This document shows, one piece after another, positions 28,208-36,866 of a stretch of DNA of 64,000 bases (positions are counted from its first letter, which is position 1; every line of letters begins with the position of its first letter). Origin of the DNA: Methylocella tundrae. Its GTDB lineage: Bacteria; Pseudomonadota; Alphaproteobacteria; Rhizobiales; Beijerinckiaceae. Below the pieces are notes generated by a model. That model had not been told where the DNA came from and did no database searches. It saw nothing but the letters and a program-made list of their open reading frames with translations. The translations under genes and the position numbers were made by a program. The stretch lies in the NCBI RefSeq assembly GCF_901905185.1, contig NZ_CABFMQ020000077.1, positions 32,787 to 96,786 of the forward strand. The letters are read 5' to 3'.

Positions 28208-29383
28208 TCACTTAACGTCGCGAGTGATGCTGGCGATGAGCTTATCGGCGTCGACCTTAAAGTCGATTTTCTTCGCGTAATCCTCGACCCAATCATTGAC
28301 GACCCGCGCGACCGCTGCTTTGATGGCGGGTGCGTCGCTAACGCCTGTGACTTTGTCGACCTTCGCATAAATTCCGAGGAAGTCATGTAGAGCTTCGGCG
28401 GTTTTCTGCAGCCACTTGTTGGTCCATGCGCGGTACCATGTCCTGTTGTGGTCGCCGAATTCGGGATCGTCTCCTAGGGAGTAGAAGAATAGATCGCTCA
28501 TCGCGGCTTTGGTTGTCTGGAAATAGGTCTGCGTCTGATTGAGGAAGAACGGCGTGAGGCCGTCGCCATAATGAGCTGCGAGCCGACAGAAGAATTCGCG
28601 CCTCGCGAACTGACCAAATAGCGGATCGTAGACGCCGTGCACGGCCCAGAGAATCTCGTTGAAGTCCTGGATGCCCTGCCAGAACTCCTCAACCGTCTCG
28701 CGGGCGCCCCGATAGATCGGATCGGTGAGCCAGATTTTCTTCGGGCCCTCGGTCGATTCCGGGAATCCAGGAACGATCTTCGACAGGAAGTTGCGCTCCA
28801 GCTGAATCATCTGAGCGTTATCGACCTTGTCGAGAGCGGCGAAAGTCGCTGTGGAACGGATCGTGTCGGAAAGCGTATCTCGTGACACAGACGAATGCGC
28901 GTTGAACATCCCATATTCGCTGAACAGCAAGGCGCCCCAATATTTATCCAAGATTCCGTCGCGCCATTTCGGATCGATGGAACGCACCGCGCCTTCGGCC
29001 GAATATCCCTCGAGGAAACGGGTCGTGTAGCGCCACTCTTCGGCCTTGTCCTTGACATAAGGCGCATGCCAGCGCCGAGCGGGATCGCGGTGACGATACC
29101 AATCGGTTGTCCGAAGCTCTGTGCTTTCGTTGCCCCAAGAAGGCCGGCCGCCATGAAATTTTTGCGTCCAATCGCCCCAATCGAGACCGCCGGCGATCCA
29201 ATCCGGATTCGGTTGCGTGTAAAGCGTCAAGATCTCGTATTCGCTGAGCCGCTTCCAGCGCGGCGTCACGAAATAATTCATCCGGCGCTGCGAATCGAGT
29301 TCGTGATCCGGCACTGCTGCGATAATCTGTGCGGCCTTATCAGGATCCGTTAGCCCGCGCTTGGTCGTCGAGGCGATAGCCAT
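28208..29383 (-). CDS. mmoY: sMMO hydroxylase beta subunit MmoY
   Basis: 391-residue beta subunit, a ferritin-like fold without the di-iron site. Starts MAIASTTKRGLTDPDKAAQI and contains RRMNYFVTPRWKRLSEYEIL, GGLDWGDWTQKFHGGRPSWG, FSEYGMFNAHSSVSRDTLSD and GDDPEFGDHNRTWYRAWTNK, typical of MmoY. The ATG at 29383 follows GGAGGAAACC. It lies about 105 bases after mmoX and 13 bases before mmoB. Confidence 0.97.
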   Translation of the reverse strand: MAIASTTKRGLTDPDKAAQIIAAVPDHELDSQRRMNYFVTPRWKRLSEYEILTLYTQPNPDWIAGGLDWGDWTQKFHGGRPSWGNESTELRTTDWYRHRDPARRWHAPYVKDKAEEWRYTTRFLEGYSAEGAVRSIDPKWRDGILDKYWGALLFSEYGMFNAHSSVSRDTLSDTIRSTATFAALDKVDNAQMIQLERNFLSKIVPGFPESTEGPKKIWLTDPIYRGARETVEEFWQGIQDFNEILWAVHGVYDPLFGQFARREFFCRLAAHYGDGLTPFFLNQTQTYFQTTKAAMSDLFFYSLGDDPEFGDHNRTWYRAWTNKWLQKTAEALHDFLGIYAKVDKVTGVSDAPAIKAAVARVVNDWVEDYAKKIDFKVDADKLIASITRDVK

Positions 29384-29488
29384 AGATGGTTTCCTCCATT
29401 GATGTTGTTTCATGGCCTCAGGGGCCAAGTTCTTGAAAACTGATTGAAGCCGCCGGACCAGTCGAGGACCGATCCGACGAGAATGTTG

Positions 29489-31069
29489 TCAGAACCCGGC
29501 GAGGGGATCGGCGAAGACACAATTGGCGCGCTTCAGATCCTCGACTGTCCACAATTTTTCGCCGCGAACATGCGGCTGCCCGATCAACGTCTTGCCGTCG
29601 GCGCGAACGCCGTGTCCTTCAAGGACCACATCCGATAGCTCGCGGCCGCTGTATTGTTCGAAGACGCTCTGGCATTCATAGCGTTCGGGCTCCGCCAACC
29701 ACATCCGCTCGCCCCAATCATCGCTGAAGGAGTGCTTCTGACCGTTGAACTCGTGCACTCTGAGTGATCCCGAACACTTTGCGAGGGTCGGGCAGAACGG
29801 CACTTGCGACACGCGATCAACATAGACCTGGTGGCCATTCTGGATCAGCCATTGAATGGGAACGAATCCGCTTGTGGGGTCCTCGCAGCCGAGCGCCTTC
29901 CACTCGCGCAGAATCTTGCCGTAGTGCGCGTCCCATCCTGGATAGTTCGACTCGAACCATTCCATGTCTTCTTCATCCGGCAGCGAGAGCCGGAAGAAGC
30001 CGGTCGGCCACAAGGCGTAGGCCAAAAGGAAGAGATCGTGATGCGCCCAATAGGCGTCCTTTTTGGCGTCGCGCAGGCTCGGCGGTGAGTTGACGCCGTA
30101 CTTCGCGAGACGGCCGATCCAGATGCCGCCCCAATCCTCGTAGACCCAACGATTCCAGGTCTTGACCCAGGGCTCGACCTTGAACTTCGACCCATATTCG
30201 AAGAGCATGCCCAGCACGGGCGTGAAGTACTTCTGCTGGGTCCAGAATGCGTTGTTGAGATCGGTGTTCAGATATTTCTGGGCGGCCGGATCGTTGGCGA
30301 TCGAAACGACTGTCTGGTAGCCGTTCGCCATATGACGGAGTTCGTCGGTTTCGATCGACAGAAATACGGTTGGCGTGATTTCATCGCCGTTCGCTGACGC
30401 CCACTCAGTGATGGCGACGATCAACGGGTTAGTGAAGCAAGCTTCCCCGACCAGTTGGAGATTGACCGAACATTCGACCGCATCGCCGGAGATGAAGCCG
30501 TCAGCGAAGACCCGCTTCATTCCCTTCCAAAGCGGTCCGATTGCGCGGGTGCGGCGCGCGTCATTATGGCCTGCGGGGTCATGGTAGTGCTTGGAGAAAT
30601 AATAGTTCACGAACCCGCATTGATGGGTATGACGGATCTCATCAAGGACTTGTGCGAGGTAACCATTCTTTTGCTCGGCCGCGCTCGCCGAATCCCACAA
30701 CATCGCGGACGCCGCTATAGCGTTGTATTCGCCAACTTCGAGGAAATTCGACGCGACTTTCATCGTCTCACCCCAGCGCGGATGCACCCGGCTGCCAGCT
30801 TCGAGGCGCGTCAGGCCGTCGAGCAAGGTGCCGAACTGACGCTCATCCTTGACCGACTCCATTCGCGCATATTCTTTGGCGATGAGCTTGAACTGCTCCT
30901 TTGTGTCGTTCGCCATATGATATTTGGTGGGATATTTCGTCCGGTTTTGAGCGAAATCCCAGTTGAAGCTCTGCAGCCACCTATGCACTTCCTGGGGACT
31001 TACACTTGTCGGCGCCCGGTTGGCTCCGAGTGCGTCCGACGCTGCTTTCGTCGCGGTGCTTAATGCCAT
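29489..31069 (-). CDS. mmoX: sMMO hydroxylase alpha subunit MmoX
   Basis: 526-residue catalytic subunit that oxidises methane to methanol at a di-iron centre. All six iron ligands occur at the standard numbering: Glu114 (EVGEYNA), Glu144 and His147 (LDEIRHTHQC), Glu209 (LQLVGEACF), Glu243 and His246 (TDELRHMANG). The pocket residue Cys151 and gating Thr213 are also present. The length is that of known MmoX. The ATG follows GGAGGAGAC. First gene of the cluster, about 115 bases downstream of a sigma-54-type promoter. The sequence appears intact and functional. Confidence 0.98.
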   Translation of the reverse strand: MALSTATKAASDALGANRAPTSVSPQEVHRWLQSFNWDFAQNRTKYPTKYHMANDTKEQFKLIAKEYARMESVKDERQFGTLLDGLTRLEAGSRVHPRWGETMKVASNFLEVGEYNAIAASAMLWDSASAAEQKNGYLAQVLDEIRHTHQCGFVNYYFSKHYHDPAGHNDARRTRAIGPLWKGMKRVFADGFISGDAVECSVNLQLVGEACFTNPLIVAITEWASANGDEITPTVFLSIETDELRHMANGYQTVVSIANDPAAQKYLNTDLNNAFWTQQKYFTPVLGMLFEYGSKFKVEPWVKTWNRWVYEDWGGIWIGRLAKYGVNSPPSLRDAKKDAYWAHHDLFLLAYALWPTGFFRLSLPDEEDMEWFESNYPGWDAHYGKILREWKALGCEDPTSGFVPIQWLIQNGHQVYVDRVSQVPFCPTLAKCSGSLRVHEFNGQKHSFSDDWGERMWLAEPERYECQSVFEQYSGRELSDVVLEGHGVRADGKTLIGQPHVRGEKLWTVEDLKRANCVFADPLAGF

Positions 31070-31183
31070 ATGTCTCCTCCTTGGTGCTCACATTGAACGC
31101 CGCCTGAGCTTCAGCCAGCGACCTTAAGCTGCGGCGCCTTATCGATCGAGCTCCTCAGTCGGCTCGATGTGGCGTTATCCTTC

Positions 31184-31199
31184 AGCAAGTGTGGCGCCG
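31184..31199 (-). promoter_or_regulatory. Sigma-54 promoter of mmoX
   Basis: On the minus strand the bases read CGGCGCCACACTTGCT: GG, 10 bases, GC, with a TTGCT -12 element, against the consensus TGGCAC-N5-TTGCW. A start about 12 bases downstream would give a leader of roughly 100 bases before the mmoX ATG. Agrees with the presence of the sigma-54 activator MmoR in the cluster and with the mapped sigma-54 control of sMMO in other methanotrophs. Confidence 0.8.
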
Positions 31200-31298
31200 C
31201 GCTTCGGCCGCCGATCATCATTTTTGAAAAAGGTCGCAATATCAGAGACATGCAGCATATCGCACAATCACATTCCATTACCGTGATGCAGATTATTT

Positions 31299-31313
31299 GG
31301 ATTATTCTAATCC
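31299..31313. promoter_or_regulatory. Candidate activator site (UAS) upstream of the mmoX promoter
   Basis: GGATTA-TTC-TAATCC is a perfect 6-bp inverted repeat about 110 bases upstream of the -24 element, the normal distance for a sigma-54 enhancer. It is a plausible MmoR site, but no MmoR consensus is known to me that would confirm it. Confidence 0.45.
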
Positions 31314-31712
31314 AGGCGGGTGTGCGCAAATTTGACACTGATCAAAAGTAGCAAGCACAGCTTTGGCTTCACCAGAGGATCCTGGTTTAGAATTTTATGT
31401 ACATGCGGAGACGTGATCCTTTCTCAACCGGCGTGATCCGCATTGGGGTGAAGCCACTCTCGTGAAGTTGCGCTCGTAGCGCTCGTCTGACGATGGTGTG
31501 AATGCTTGCGTTGTAGAGCCGCCCGTCCTGGAAGTCTCGGTTGCGTGGCCGAGCGATAGCGGCTGGAAACCTGTTGCGCCAGTGGACGCTAAGGCTCCTG
31601 TCAGTCGTCCCGCAAAGGCGGGCAGATGATCTTCTTTTGCAAAACATTTGGAGAACTGACAAACTAGCTATAATAGCATTTAGGCTGGTTCTGCGAGCCT
31701 CTCAGCAACGCG

Positions 31713-31749
31713 CTGTATGGAATTTATACAGTGTATAGATTCCATACAG
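31713..31749. promoter_or_regulatory. 37-bp near-perfect palindrome upstream of mmoX
   Basis: CTGTATGGAAT and ATTCCATACAG (11 bp, exact) flank the exact inner palindrome TATACAGTGTATA, all centred on base 31731. Only the pair at 31724/31738 mismatches. Such symmetry suggests a dimeric or tetrameric repressor or activator. It lies about 530 bases upstream of the mmoX -24 element and 290 bases from the divergent gene start. Confidence 0.6.
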
Positions 31750-31863
31750 ATCGATTATCCCTCGATTGTTTGGTTCAGGGCTGTGCGGGCTTTTCATTCA
31801 GGAGGCAGGCTGCAAGCCGAACGCGCGCCTTGGGTTTTTCAGAAATCCTATTTGGATAAATTC

Positions 31864-31890
31864 CATACAGTGTCGATTTTGAACTGTATG
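31864..31890. promoter_or_regulatory. Second inverted repeat with the same half-site
   Basis: CATACAG (31864-31870) and CTGTATG (31884-31890) in inverted orientation, 13 bases apart, are the same 7-mers that form the ends of the 37-bp palindrome. A further TTTATACAC follows. Probably a second site for the same protein. Confidence 0.45.
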
Positions 31891-32039
31891 TATTTTATAC
31901 ACAATGTGAGATCGACAGCCTCTATTCGCCATTTCGGCTCGACCTGGATGTAGCGAAGGGTAGCTCGCCGCCGTTTAGGCGACATCTAACGGCTGGCGTT
32001 TAACCTCGGATCACGCTACGCTTGACCCGAGGATCTGGC

Positions 32040-32792
32040 ATGCGTGCTTCGGCGGCGGTTATTCTGTTGATCATATGGTGCTTGCCGGCCAGTGCGCTGT
32101 CGCCTTCCGCGAGCTACGCCGATGCGGAACGCGCCTTTAGTCAGCTTTCGATCGGCGAGCGGTTTCTGTTCAAAGTCTTGCTGACAACGGCGGGTTATTG
32201 GCCCGCTGTCGCCGACGCCGATTTCAGCCGCAGACTTTTTGACGCGACGACGCATTATCAAGCCGACAATGGGCTTCCCGCAACAGGCGTCATCGATAAG
32301 GAGCTTCTGGCGAGGCTCTATCGGAATGGCGCGCCTCTTCTGAAGATGTGGGGGTTCCAGCAGGTTGCGCACCCTTACCGCGGTCACCCGATCTGGGTTC
32401 CAATGGGGCTTGGCTTGGTGGCGGAGCGAGATAAGAACGGCCTCACATGGAGGGACCCGGAAAAGCGCGTATGGGTGACATATGATTGGCTCCCAGGAGT
32501 CAATCTCGCGGCTGCCTATAATGCTGTTCTCGCCAAAGTCGTTGCTGACGGCGGACAAATCTCGTTCCAAGTGTTGAAGAGCGACTATTTCGTCGTCTCA
32601 TCGGCTACAAACGGCCTTGATAGCTATATCCGCTGCCAGAGTGATCGTCCCGACGCCCTCTGGCTGTCGATTTTCTGGCTGCATGATGCATCTGATCTTC
32701 ACATGGAGCGCGCGGCGACTCTGATGTCCGGTTCGTTCGCGAGCGCGATGAGCGGAGCGCCGTTCGCCAACATTCCCCAGCTACCGCCATGA
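32040..32792 (+). pseudogene. Exported peptidoglycan-binding-like N-terminal part of a broken protease fusion
   Basis: 250-codon frame with a signal peptide (MRASAAVILLIIWCLPASA) and a PG_binding_1-like region (RRLFDATTHYQADNGLPATGVIDKELLARL), followed by a domain ending FASAMSGAPFANIPQLPP. In relatives such a module commonly precedes a trypsin-like protease on one polypeptide. Here the stop at 32792 is followed by remnants of the protease (32884-33046), so this is probably the surviving 5' part of a decayed gene. It could still make a secreted protein by itself. Starts at ATG 32040, divergent from mmoX. Confidence 0.55.
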
Positions 32793-32883
32793 TCCGCGTC
32801 GGATTCCCGACATGGAGCCCGTCAGCCAACCGCCAGCACCAGGCGCGGCGGCGCCGCAGACTCGGGAGCAGAGGTAAAGCGGA

Positions 32884-33046
32884 GAAGTCTCAGGCACAGG
32901 CTGCTTCGCGAGTCCTGACGGGTACGACTTAACCAACGCTCATGTGATCGAGGACTGCACAACCCTCCGCGTCTTCGAAATCAACGCGCCGCCGCGAAGG
33001 CCAATCTCACCGCTCGTGACGCCGTCAATGATCTCGCGAGGCCGGC
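32884..33046 (+). pseudogene. Trypsin-like serine protease remnant
   Basis: One frame reads GEVSGTGCFASPDGYDLTNA then HVIEDCTTLRV, which is the catalytic-His region of exported trypsin-like proteases (SGTGF-x-DGY-x-LTNAHVVEDC). After a +1 shift near 32995 the next frame reads ANLTARDAVNDLA, the expected following motif (ARD-x-x-NDLA). A TAA at 32875 separates it from the preceding part. The rest of the protease (Asp and Ser regions) is missing. Confidence 0.7.
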
Positions 33047-33288
33047 CGAAGGGCACGCCCGAGGCGATCGAAGGGTCTCAACGCCGGGATTTGGGCAAAG
33101 TAACAATTAGTACGATCACTATCGACGGCTATACCGACGATCTGAGCATTGGCATAGACAGGTCGTCGTGGTCCATCGTCGTCCAAACTTATGTGCAAGA
33201 CCATGTCCGCGCGGAGTTTGGCGTCTGCGAGCCGGCCGCTGCGCCGGCGCATTGAGGGCAAGAGCCTGCTGTGCCGATGCTTTGAAAT

Positions 33289-33520
33289 TTCATTCATACC
33301 GCCTAGCAGGATGACGACGACATTTGTGCCAAGGCTCTCGATCTGTTTGCGGACGGCCTCATTGGCGCCCTGGCCGACAGCGACCATGACGATCAAAGCG
33401 GCGACGCCGATGAAAACACCGAGCATCGTGAGCGCGGAACGCATTTTGTTGCGCCCGATCGCTTGTGCCGCCGAAGCAAGGATCATCAGTGCAAAAGTCC
33501 AGAAGCCCGCGACCTGGATC
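33289..33520 (-). pseudogene. Fragment of a MacB-type ABC permease
   Basis: About 72 codons match the N-terminus of MacB/FtsX-type permeases: GFWTFALMILASAAQAIGRN, then MRSALTMLGVFIGVAALIVM and VAVGQGANEAVRKQIESLGT. The similarity stops after LLGGMNE. Neither the start, the periplasmic domain nor a neighbouring ATPase gene is present, so it is a relic. It faces the protease remnant across a scrambled junction. Confidence 0.7.
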
Positions 33521-34175
33521 GCGGCCGCCGTGTGAAACTCCGCTTTAGCAAGAGGCAAAACGGGCGTGCCGCCGGGCGCAAGTTTGCGCGCGGCGCCCGC
33601 TTGCTTTTCCGGGCGGACCCGCTCACAGGGCCGGGTGGGGCGTCTGTCCATACCCCGGAGCGTCGCCGGCATCCACGCAGGCGAGCCCTATCCGGTGCTC
33701 CGCATGCGGCTCCGACGCTGTGACGGAATATGGCGATCCCGCCCTGTCGAGCGAGACAGGTGACGAATCCATAAAGCGGGGCGACCGGGCGCTTAGCGAC
33801 GCCGGACATTACCGCTCGAAATGCAGATGCAAAAGCTCACGTTCGGCAAAGACGGATCTCCGATCCGAATCGACTGAGCTCGGACGAAGACTTGACCGGC
33901 CGCCCCCTGCCGGAAGTATATCGGAAGCAGCCTGTCGCCTCCATGGTCGCCACGCGGACAGCGAAGATTAGGCAGGAGGCGGTGGCCTCCCGGGGGCGCG
34001 CGAGCTTTGGACAAGCGCGGACCGCAGAGCGCCGGCGGGGCGCACCGCCGCCAAAGCCGGGATCGGACCGGGCAAGCCCGCTAGCGATTCGGTGCGAAAC
34101 GCCTCCGCTTGCTTCCCTGCGCTTCCCCGATTGTTTTCGGCACTTCTGCGGCGGGTTCCAAGTTATTGGCTTTCT

Positions 34176-34251
34176 TGGTGGAGCTGAGGGGAATCGAACC
34201 CCTGACCTCTGCAGTGCGATTGCAGCGCTCTCCCATCTGAGCTACAGCCCC
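34176..34251 (-). tRNA. tRNA-Ala (anticodon CGC)
   Basis: 76 bases that fold as a full cloverleaf on the minus strand: acceptor GGGGCTG with CAGCTCC, D-arm GCTC/GAGC, anticodon stem CTGCA/TGCAG with loop ATCGCAC, T-arm AGGGG-TTCGATT-CCCCT, and an encoded CCA end. Anticodon CGC reads GCG (Ala), a frequent codon in this GC-rich genome. Confidence 0.95.
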
Positions 34252-34412
34252 CATCCAGCGGCTGTTTACGCGACTGCGCGGGAGCGCGCAAGCGGGTTGC
34301 ACGCGGTTGCGCTTATTATCCTCATAAGGAGCTGCCGTCGCAGGCGGAAGCCTTGCCAGTTTGACGCAAGCCGCGTAAACGAAATGGGATAGGCTGAGGC
34401 TTCGGAGTTCCC

Positions 34413-34703
34413 ATGCGCGCTCTTCTCGATGTGATTTTGCTGGTTCTTGACCTTTATACTTACGTCGTGATCGCAGCAGTGATTCTATCGTGGCTGATAG
34501 CCTTCAACGTCATCAATACTTATAATGACGTGGTCCGCGCCATCGTCAATGCGGTCAACGCGCTGACGGAGCCGGTTCTGCGCCCGATTCGGCAAGTCTT
34601 GCCGAATTTTGGCGGCCTTGATATTTCTCCGATCGTCCTGTTTTTGATTATTTTTCTTATCCAGCGTATCATTATTCAATACATCTATCCGAACGTCTAT
34701 TGA
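34413..34703 (+). CDS. YggT family membrane protein
   Basis: 96 residues with two hydrophobic helices flanking a conserved segment: DLYTYVVIAAVILSWLIAFNVI, then EPVLRPIRQVLPNFGGLDISPIVLFLIIFLIQRI (residues about 50-85). The PLRPIRxxLPxxGGxDxSPI pattern is the YggT signature. Inner-membrane protein of uncertain role, in some bacteria linked to osmotic stress or cell division. It overlaps the next gene (DUF167), a common pairing. Confidence 0.9.
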   Translation: MRALLDVILLVLDLYTYVVIAAVILSWLIAFNVINTYNDVVRAIVNAVNALTEPVLRPIRQVLPNFGGLDISPIVLFLIIFLIQRIIIQYIYPNVY

Positions 34704-35053
34704 GCGCACCGAACAATTTTGAATCGAGATCCCTTCCCTGGAGCATGCGCGGCGGCGCTCTCGCCGTCACCGTTCGCTTGACGCCCAAAAGCGCCCGCGA
34801 CGAAATCGCCGGCGTCGATCACCTCTCCGACGGCCGGCCCGTTCTGAAGGCGCGCGTGCGCGCCGCCCCGCAGAATGGCGAGGCCAATGCGGCGCTACTC
34901 AAGCTGGTCGCCAAGTCGCTGCGCATTCCGGCCGGCGCCGTGCGGCTCGAATCCGGCGCGAGCGGGCGGCTGAAGACATTAATCCTATCGGGCGACGCCG
35001 AAGCTTTGAAGTCCGCTCTCACCGCCCTCGTCGGCTCCGCGGAGGCCGGCTGA
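34700..35053 (+). CDS. DUF167/YggU family protein
   Basis: Up to 117 residues. Family motifs VRLTPKSARDEIAG, LKARVRAAPQNGEANAALLKLVAKSL and GASGRLKTL are clear. The frame opens with TTG at 34700, overlapping the yggT stop; an ATG at 34745 (MRGGALAVTVRL) is an equally likely start. Cytoplasmic; function unknown in the family. Translationally coupled to the preceding YggT gene. Confidence 0.88.
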   Translation: MSAPNNFESRSLPWSMRGGALAVTVRLTPKSARDEIAGVDHLSDGRPVLKARVRAAPQNGEANAALLKLVAKSLRIPAGAVRLESGASGRLKTLILSGDAEALKSALTALVGSAEAG

Positions 35054-35092
35054 CGGCCGCCCTCGAACCCGGAGCGCGTCCTGGGCGGAAAA

Positions 35093-36061
35093 TCAGCCGC
35101 CGAGCCGGCTGAAGAAATCCCAGATCAATCTGGCGCTTTCGACGTCATTGTTGTGCAGACCCCGAGACGTGTCCGATCCGATCCCGGCCCAGTGGCCTGG
35201 AACCGAATGACCGCCGCCCTCTACGCGCAAGACCTCGACCGGAACCTTGCAGCCGTTTAGTTTGTCGAGATAGGCGCGCGTTCCGTCGCGCGTGTCGCGA
35301 TCCGGCATCGCCGTCGTCGTGCGGCTTTCGCCGCAGCCCGCAGCCTTGCCAAAGATCGCGAGCGCCGCGTCGGCCGAGACGACGTCAATTTTCCCATCCG
35401 GCAACGCCGCTTTGCCGCCCGCGTAGGGGATCACGGGATCAGCAGAGCCAACGATCATCAGGAGAGGAAGCGGGCGCGACGGCTTGCACGTCGGGGCGAG
35501 ATACGCGGGCAAGGCGGTGATCAGGGTCGCGACGCCAGCGAACAATGACGCATTGTCGCAGGCAAGTCGGAAGGTTGTGAAGCCGCCATTCGAAATGCCG
35601 ACAAGAAAAACCTTGCGCCGGTCGACAATTCCGTCGGAAACGATCTTCGCGACGAGATCGCGAATGAATGTTGCGTCGCGCGTCGCCTCGGGCCCGGGCG
35701 TTTCGCTCCAATGGCCCCCGATGGGATCCGGGTACACAAGCACGGGGCCCGCGGAACGGGCCATTTCTTCAAGGCCGAAGACCCGCCGCAGACGGGGACC
35801 TTTCTCACGACTGCGCAAAACGATGACGAGAGGACGGCGCGCCTGCTTCAGGCGGTGATGCAGAATCAGGATCGCGGTCCGCGTCATGCCGCCGGATTCG
35901 ATCGAAATCCGGCCGGACGCGGCGGACGCCGGCTGTGGCGACGCGGCGAGCATCGTGAGAAGCGCCAGCGCCAACCGCGGTGCGGCGCGCGCAGCCGCGA
36001 GCGTGGACAGGCGGCGCCCGCCACGGTGGTCACGGAAGGGTTCGTCGCCCCGGACGATCAT
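35093..36061 (-). CDS. Exported alpha/beta hydrolase, PHB depolymerase/LpqC-like esterase
   Basis: About 322 residues from the preferred ATG (a start at 36124 would add 21). Signal-like segment RLALALLTMLAASPQPASAA. The hydrolase core shows PLVIVLRSREKGPRLRRVFG, the nucleophile elbow GISNGGFTT, MIVGSADPVIPYAGG (acid region) and GGGHSVPGH (catalytic His). It resembles feruloyl-esterase or polyhydroxybutyrate depolymerase-like exported esterases (COG3509). The substrate is not known. It is convergent with the DUF167 gene. Confidence 0.8.
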   Translation of the reverse strand: MIVRGDEPFRDHRGGRRLSTLAAARAAPRLALALLTMLAASPQPASAASGRISIESGGMTRTAILILHHRLKQARRPLVIVLRSREKGPRLRRVFGLEEMARSAGPVLVYPDPIGGHWSETPGPEATRDATFIRDLVAKIVSDGIVDRRKVFLVGISNGGFTTFRLACDNASLFAGVATLITALPAYLAPTCKPSRPLPLLMIVGSADPVIPYAGGKAALPDGKIDVVSADAALAIFGKAAGCGESRTTTAMPDRDTRDGTRAYLDKLNGCKVPVEVLRVEGGGHSVPGHWAGIGSDTSRGLHNNDVESARLIWDFFSRLGG

Positions 36062-36386
36062 GTCTTTAGCCCTCGCCAACAATGTCACCCCAGAAGCGCT
36101 GTTTCGACTGCTTGCCGCAGCCATCGAGAACGGACCGGCAGCGCCCTTGCCGGTCGAGCGCAGCGGCGCTTTCGGCCCAAACCTCTTGTGCGGACAATTT
36201 CCCGGATTCGGCTGTCATTCTTCTACTGCGTGCGGCGTTTTGGCAATAAGCAAAGCCTTTGGCAAATCCGATCCATCAATCCCGGAGATCGCCCGGCCCC
36301 AAAAATCCACTCAATTGGTTGCCCGCCAATTCGCTTTGCGTTAAGGGAAAGCGCAGAGCATTTCACGAAGATCGGATTTAACCTTC
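36062..36386. other. Divergent space between the esterase and sdhC
   Basis: About 325 bases that should include the sdh promoter. No clear operator or gene is visible. Confidence 0.35.
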
Positions 36387-36800
36387 ATGACAGAGGTCGA
36401 GTTCAATTCCGGTCGGCCGGAGGGCCGCCGGCCGCTGTCGCCGCATCTGCTGATTTACCGCCCGACGCTGACCATGATGATGTCGATCGTACATCGCATC
36501 ACAGGCGCAGCGCTCTACGTGGGCACGCTTCTGCTGGCGTGGTTTCTGATCGCCGCGTCGAGCGGTCCAGAGGCTTTCGCTTCGGTCTCGTCCGTTTTTA
36601 ATTCCTTCATCGGAAAGCTCATCCTCTTCGGATTTAGCTGGGCCCTGTTTCATCACCTCCTCGGCGGGGTGCGTCACATCGTTTGGGACGCAGGCTACGG
36701 ACTCGATCATCCGCAGCGCGAATGGCTCGCCAAGGGCACGCTGATCGGCGGCGTCGCTTTGACGCTGCTCGTCTGGATCTGCGTATTCTCCCAGCTCTAG
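36387..36800 (+). CDS. sdhC: Succinate dehydrogenase cytochrome b556 subunit
   Basis: 137-residue membrane anchor of complex II. N-terminal RPLSPHLLIYRPTLTMMMSI then VHRITGAALYVG, the SdhC signature, and the haem-ligand helix ALFHHLLGGVRHIVWDAGYG. Three membrane helices. First gene of sdhC-sdhD-sdhA-(insert)-sdhB. Quinone and haem b bind at the interface with SdhD. Confidence 0.95.
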   Translation: MTEVEFNSGRPEGRRPLSPHLLIYRPTLTMMMSIVHRITGAALYVGTLLLAWFLIAASSGPEAFASVSSVFNSFIGKLILFGFSWALFHHLLGGVRHIVWDAGYGLDHPQREWLAKGTLIGGVALTLLVWICVFSQL

Positions 36801-36866
36801 GAATTATCGGGTCCCCAGAGACGCGCTATCGTCGTTTTGGACCGCAATCGAAGGAACGAATTTATC

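Larger units (their letters stand above)
31070..32039. other. 970-base control region upstream of mmoX
   Basis: Divergent space between mmoX and the next gene to the right. It holds the sigma-54 promoter, candidate UAS and palindromes listed separately, and is clearly more AT-rich than its surroundings at 31660-31910. A minus-strand frame at 31387-31662 (91 codons) has no recognisable product and no good ribosome binding site; it may be decayed sequence. Confidence 0.5.
32793..34175. other. 1.4-kb decayed region between the sMMO side and tRNA-Ala
   Basis: No intact gene is supported. It holds a protease remnant (32884-33046) and a macB fragment (33289-33520), listed separately. From about 33530 to 34175 there is no recognisable coding or regulatory sequence. 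Confidence 0.5.

Noticed and set aside
28195..28386. N-terminal extension of mmoB
   Set aside because: It overlaps the mmoY coding sequence; the GTG at 28194 has a proper ribosome binding site and matches the family.
31387..31662. 91-codon minus-strand frame upstream of mmoX
   Set aside because: No recognisable domain or ribosome binding site; may be decayed sequence.
31713..31749. Palindrome as a LexA box
   Set aside because: The CTGT...ACAG spacing does not match CTGT-N8-ACAG, and alphaproteobacterial LexA uses a GTTC-N7-GTTC type site.
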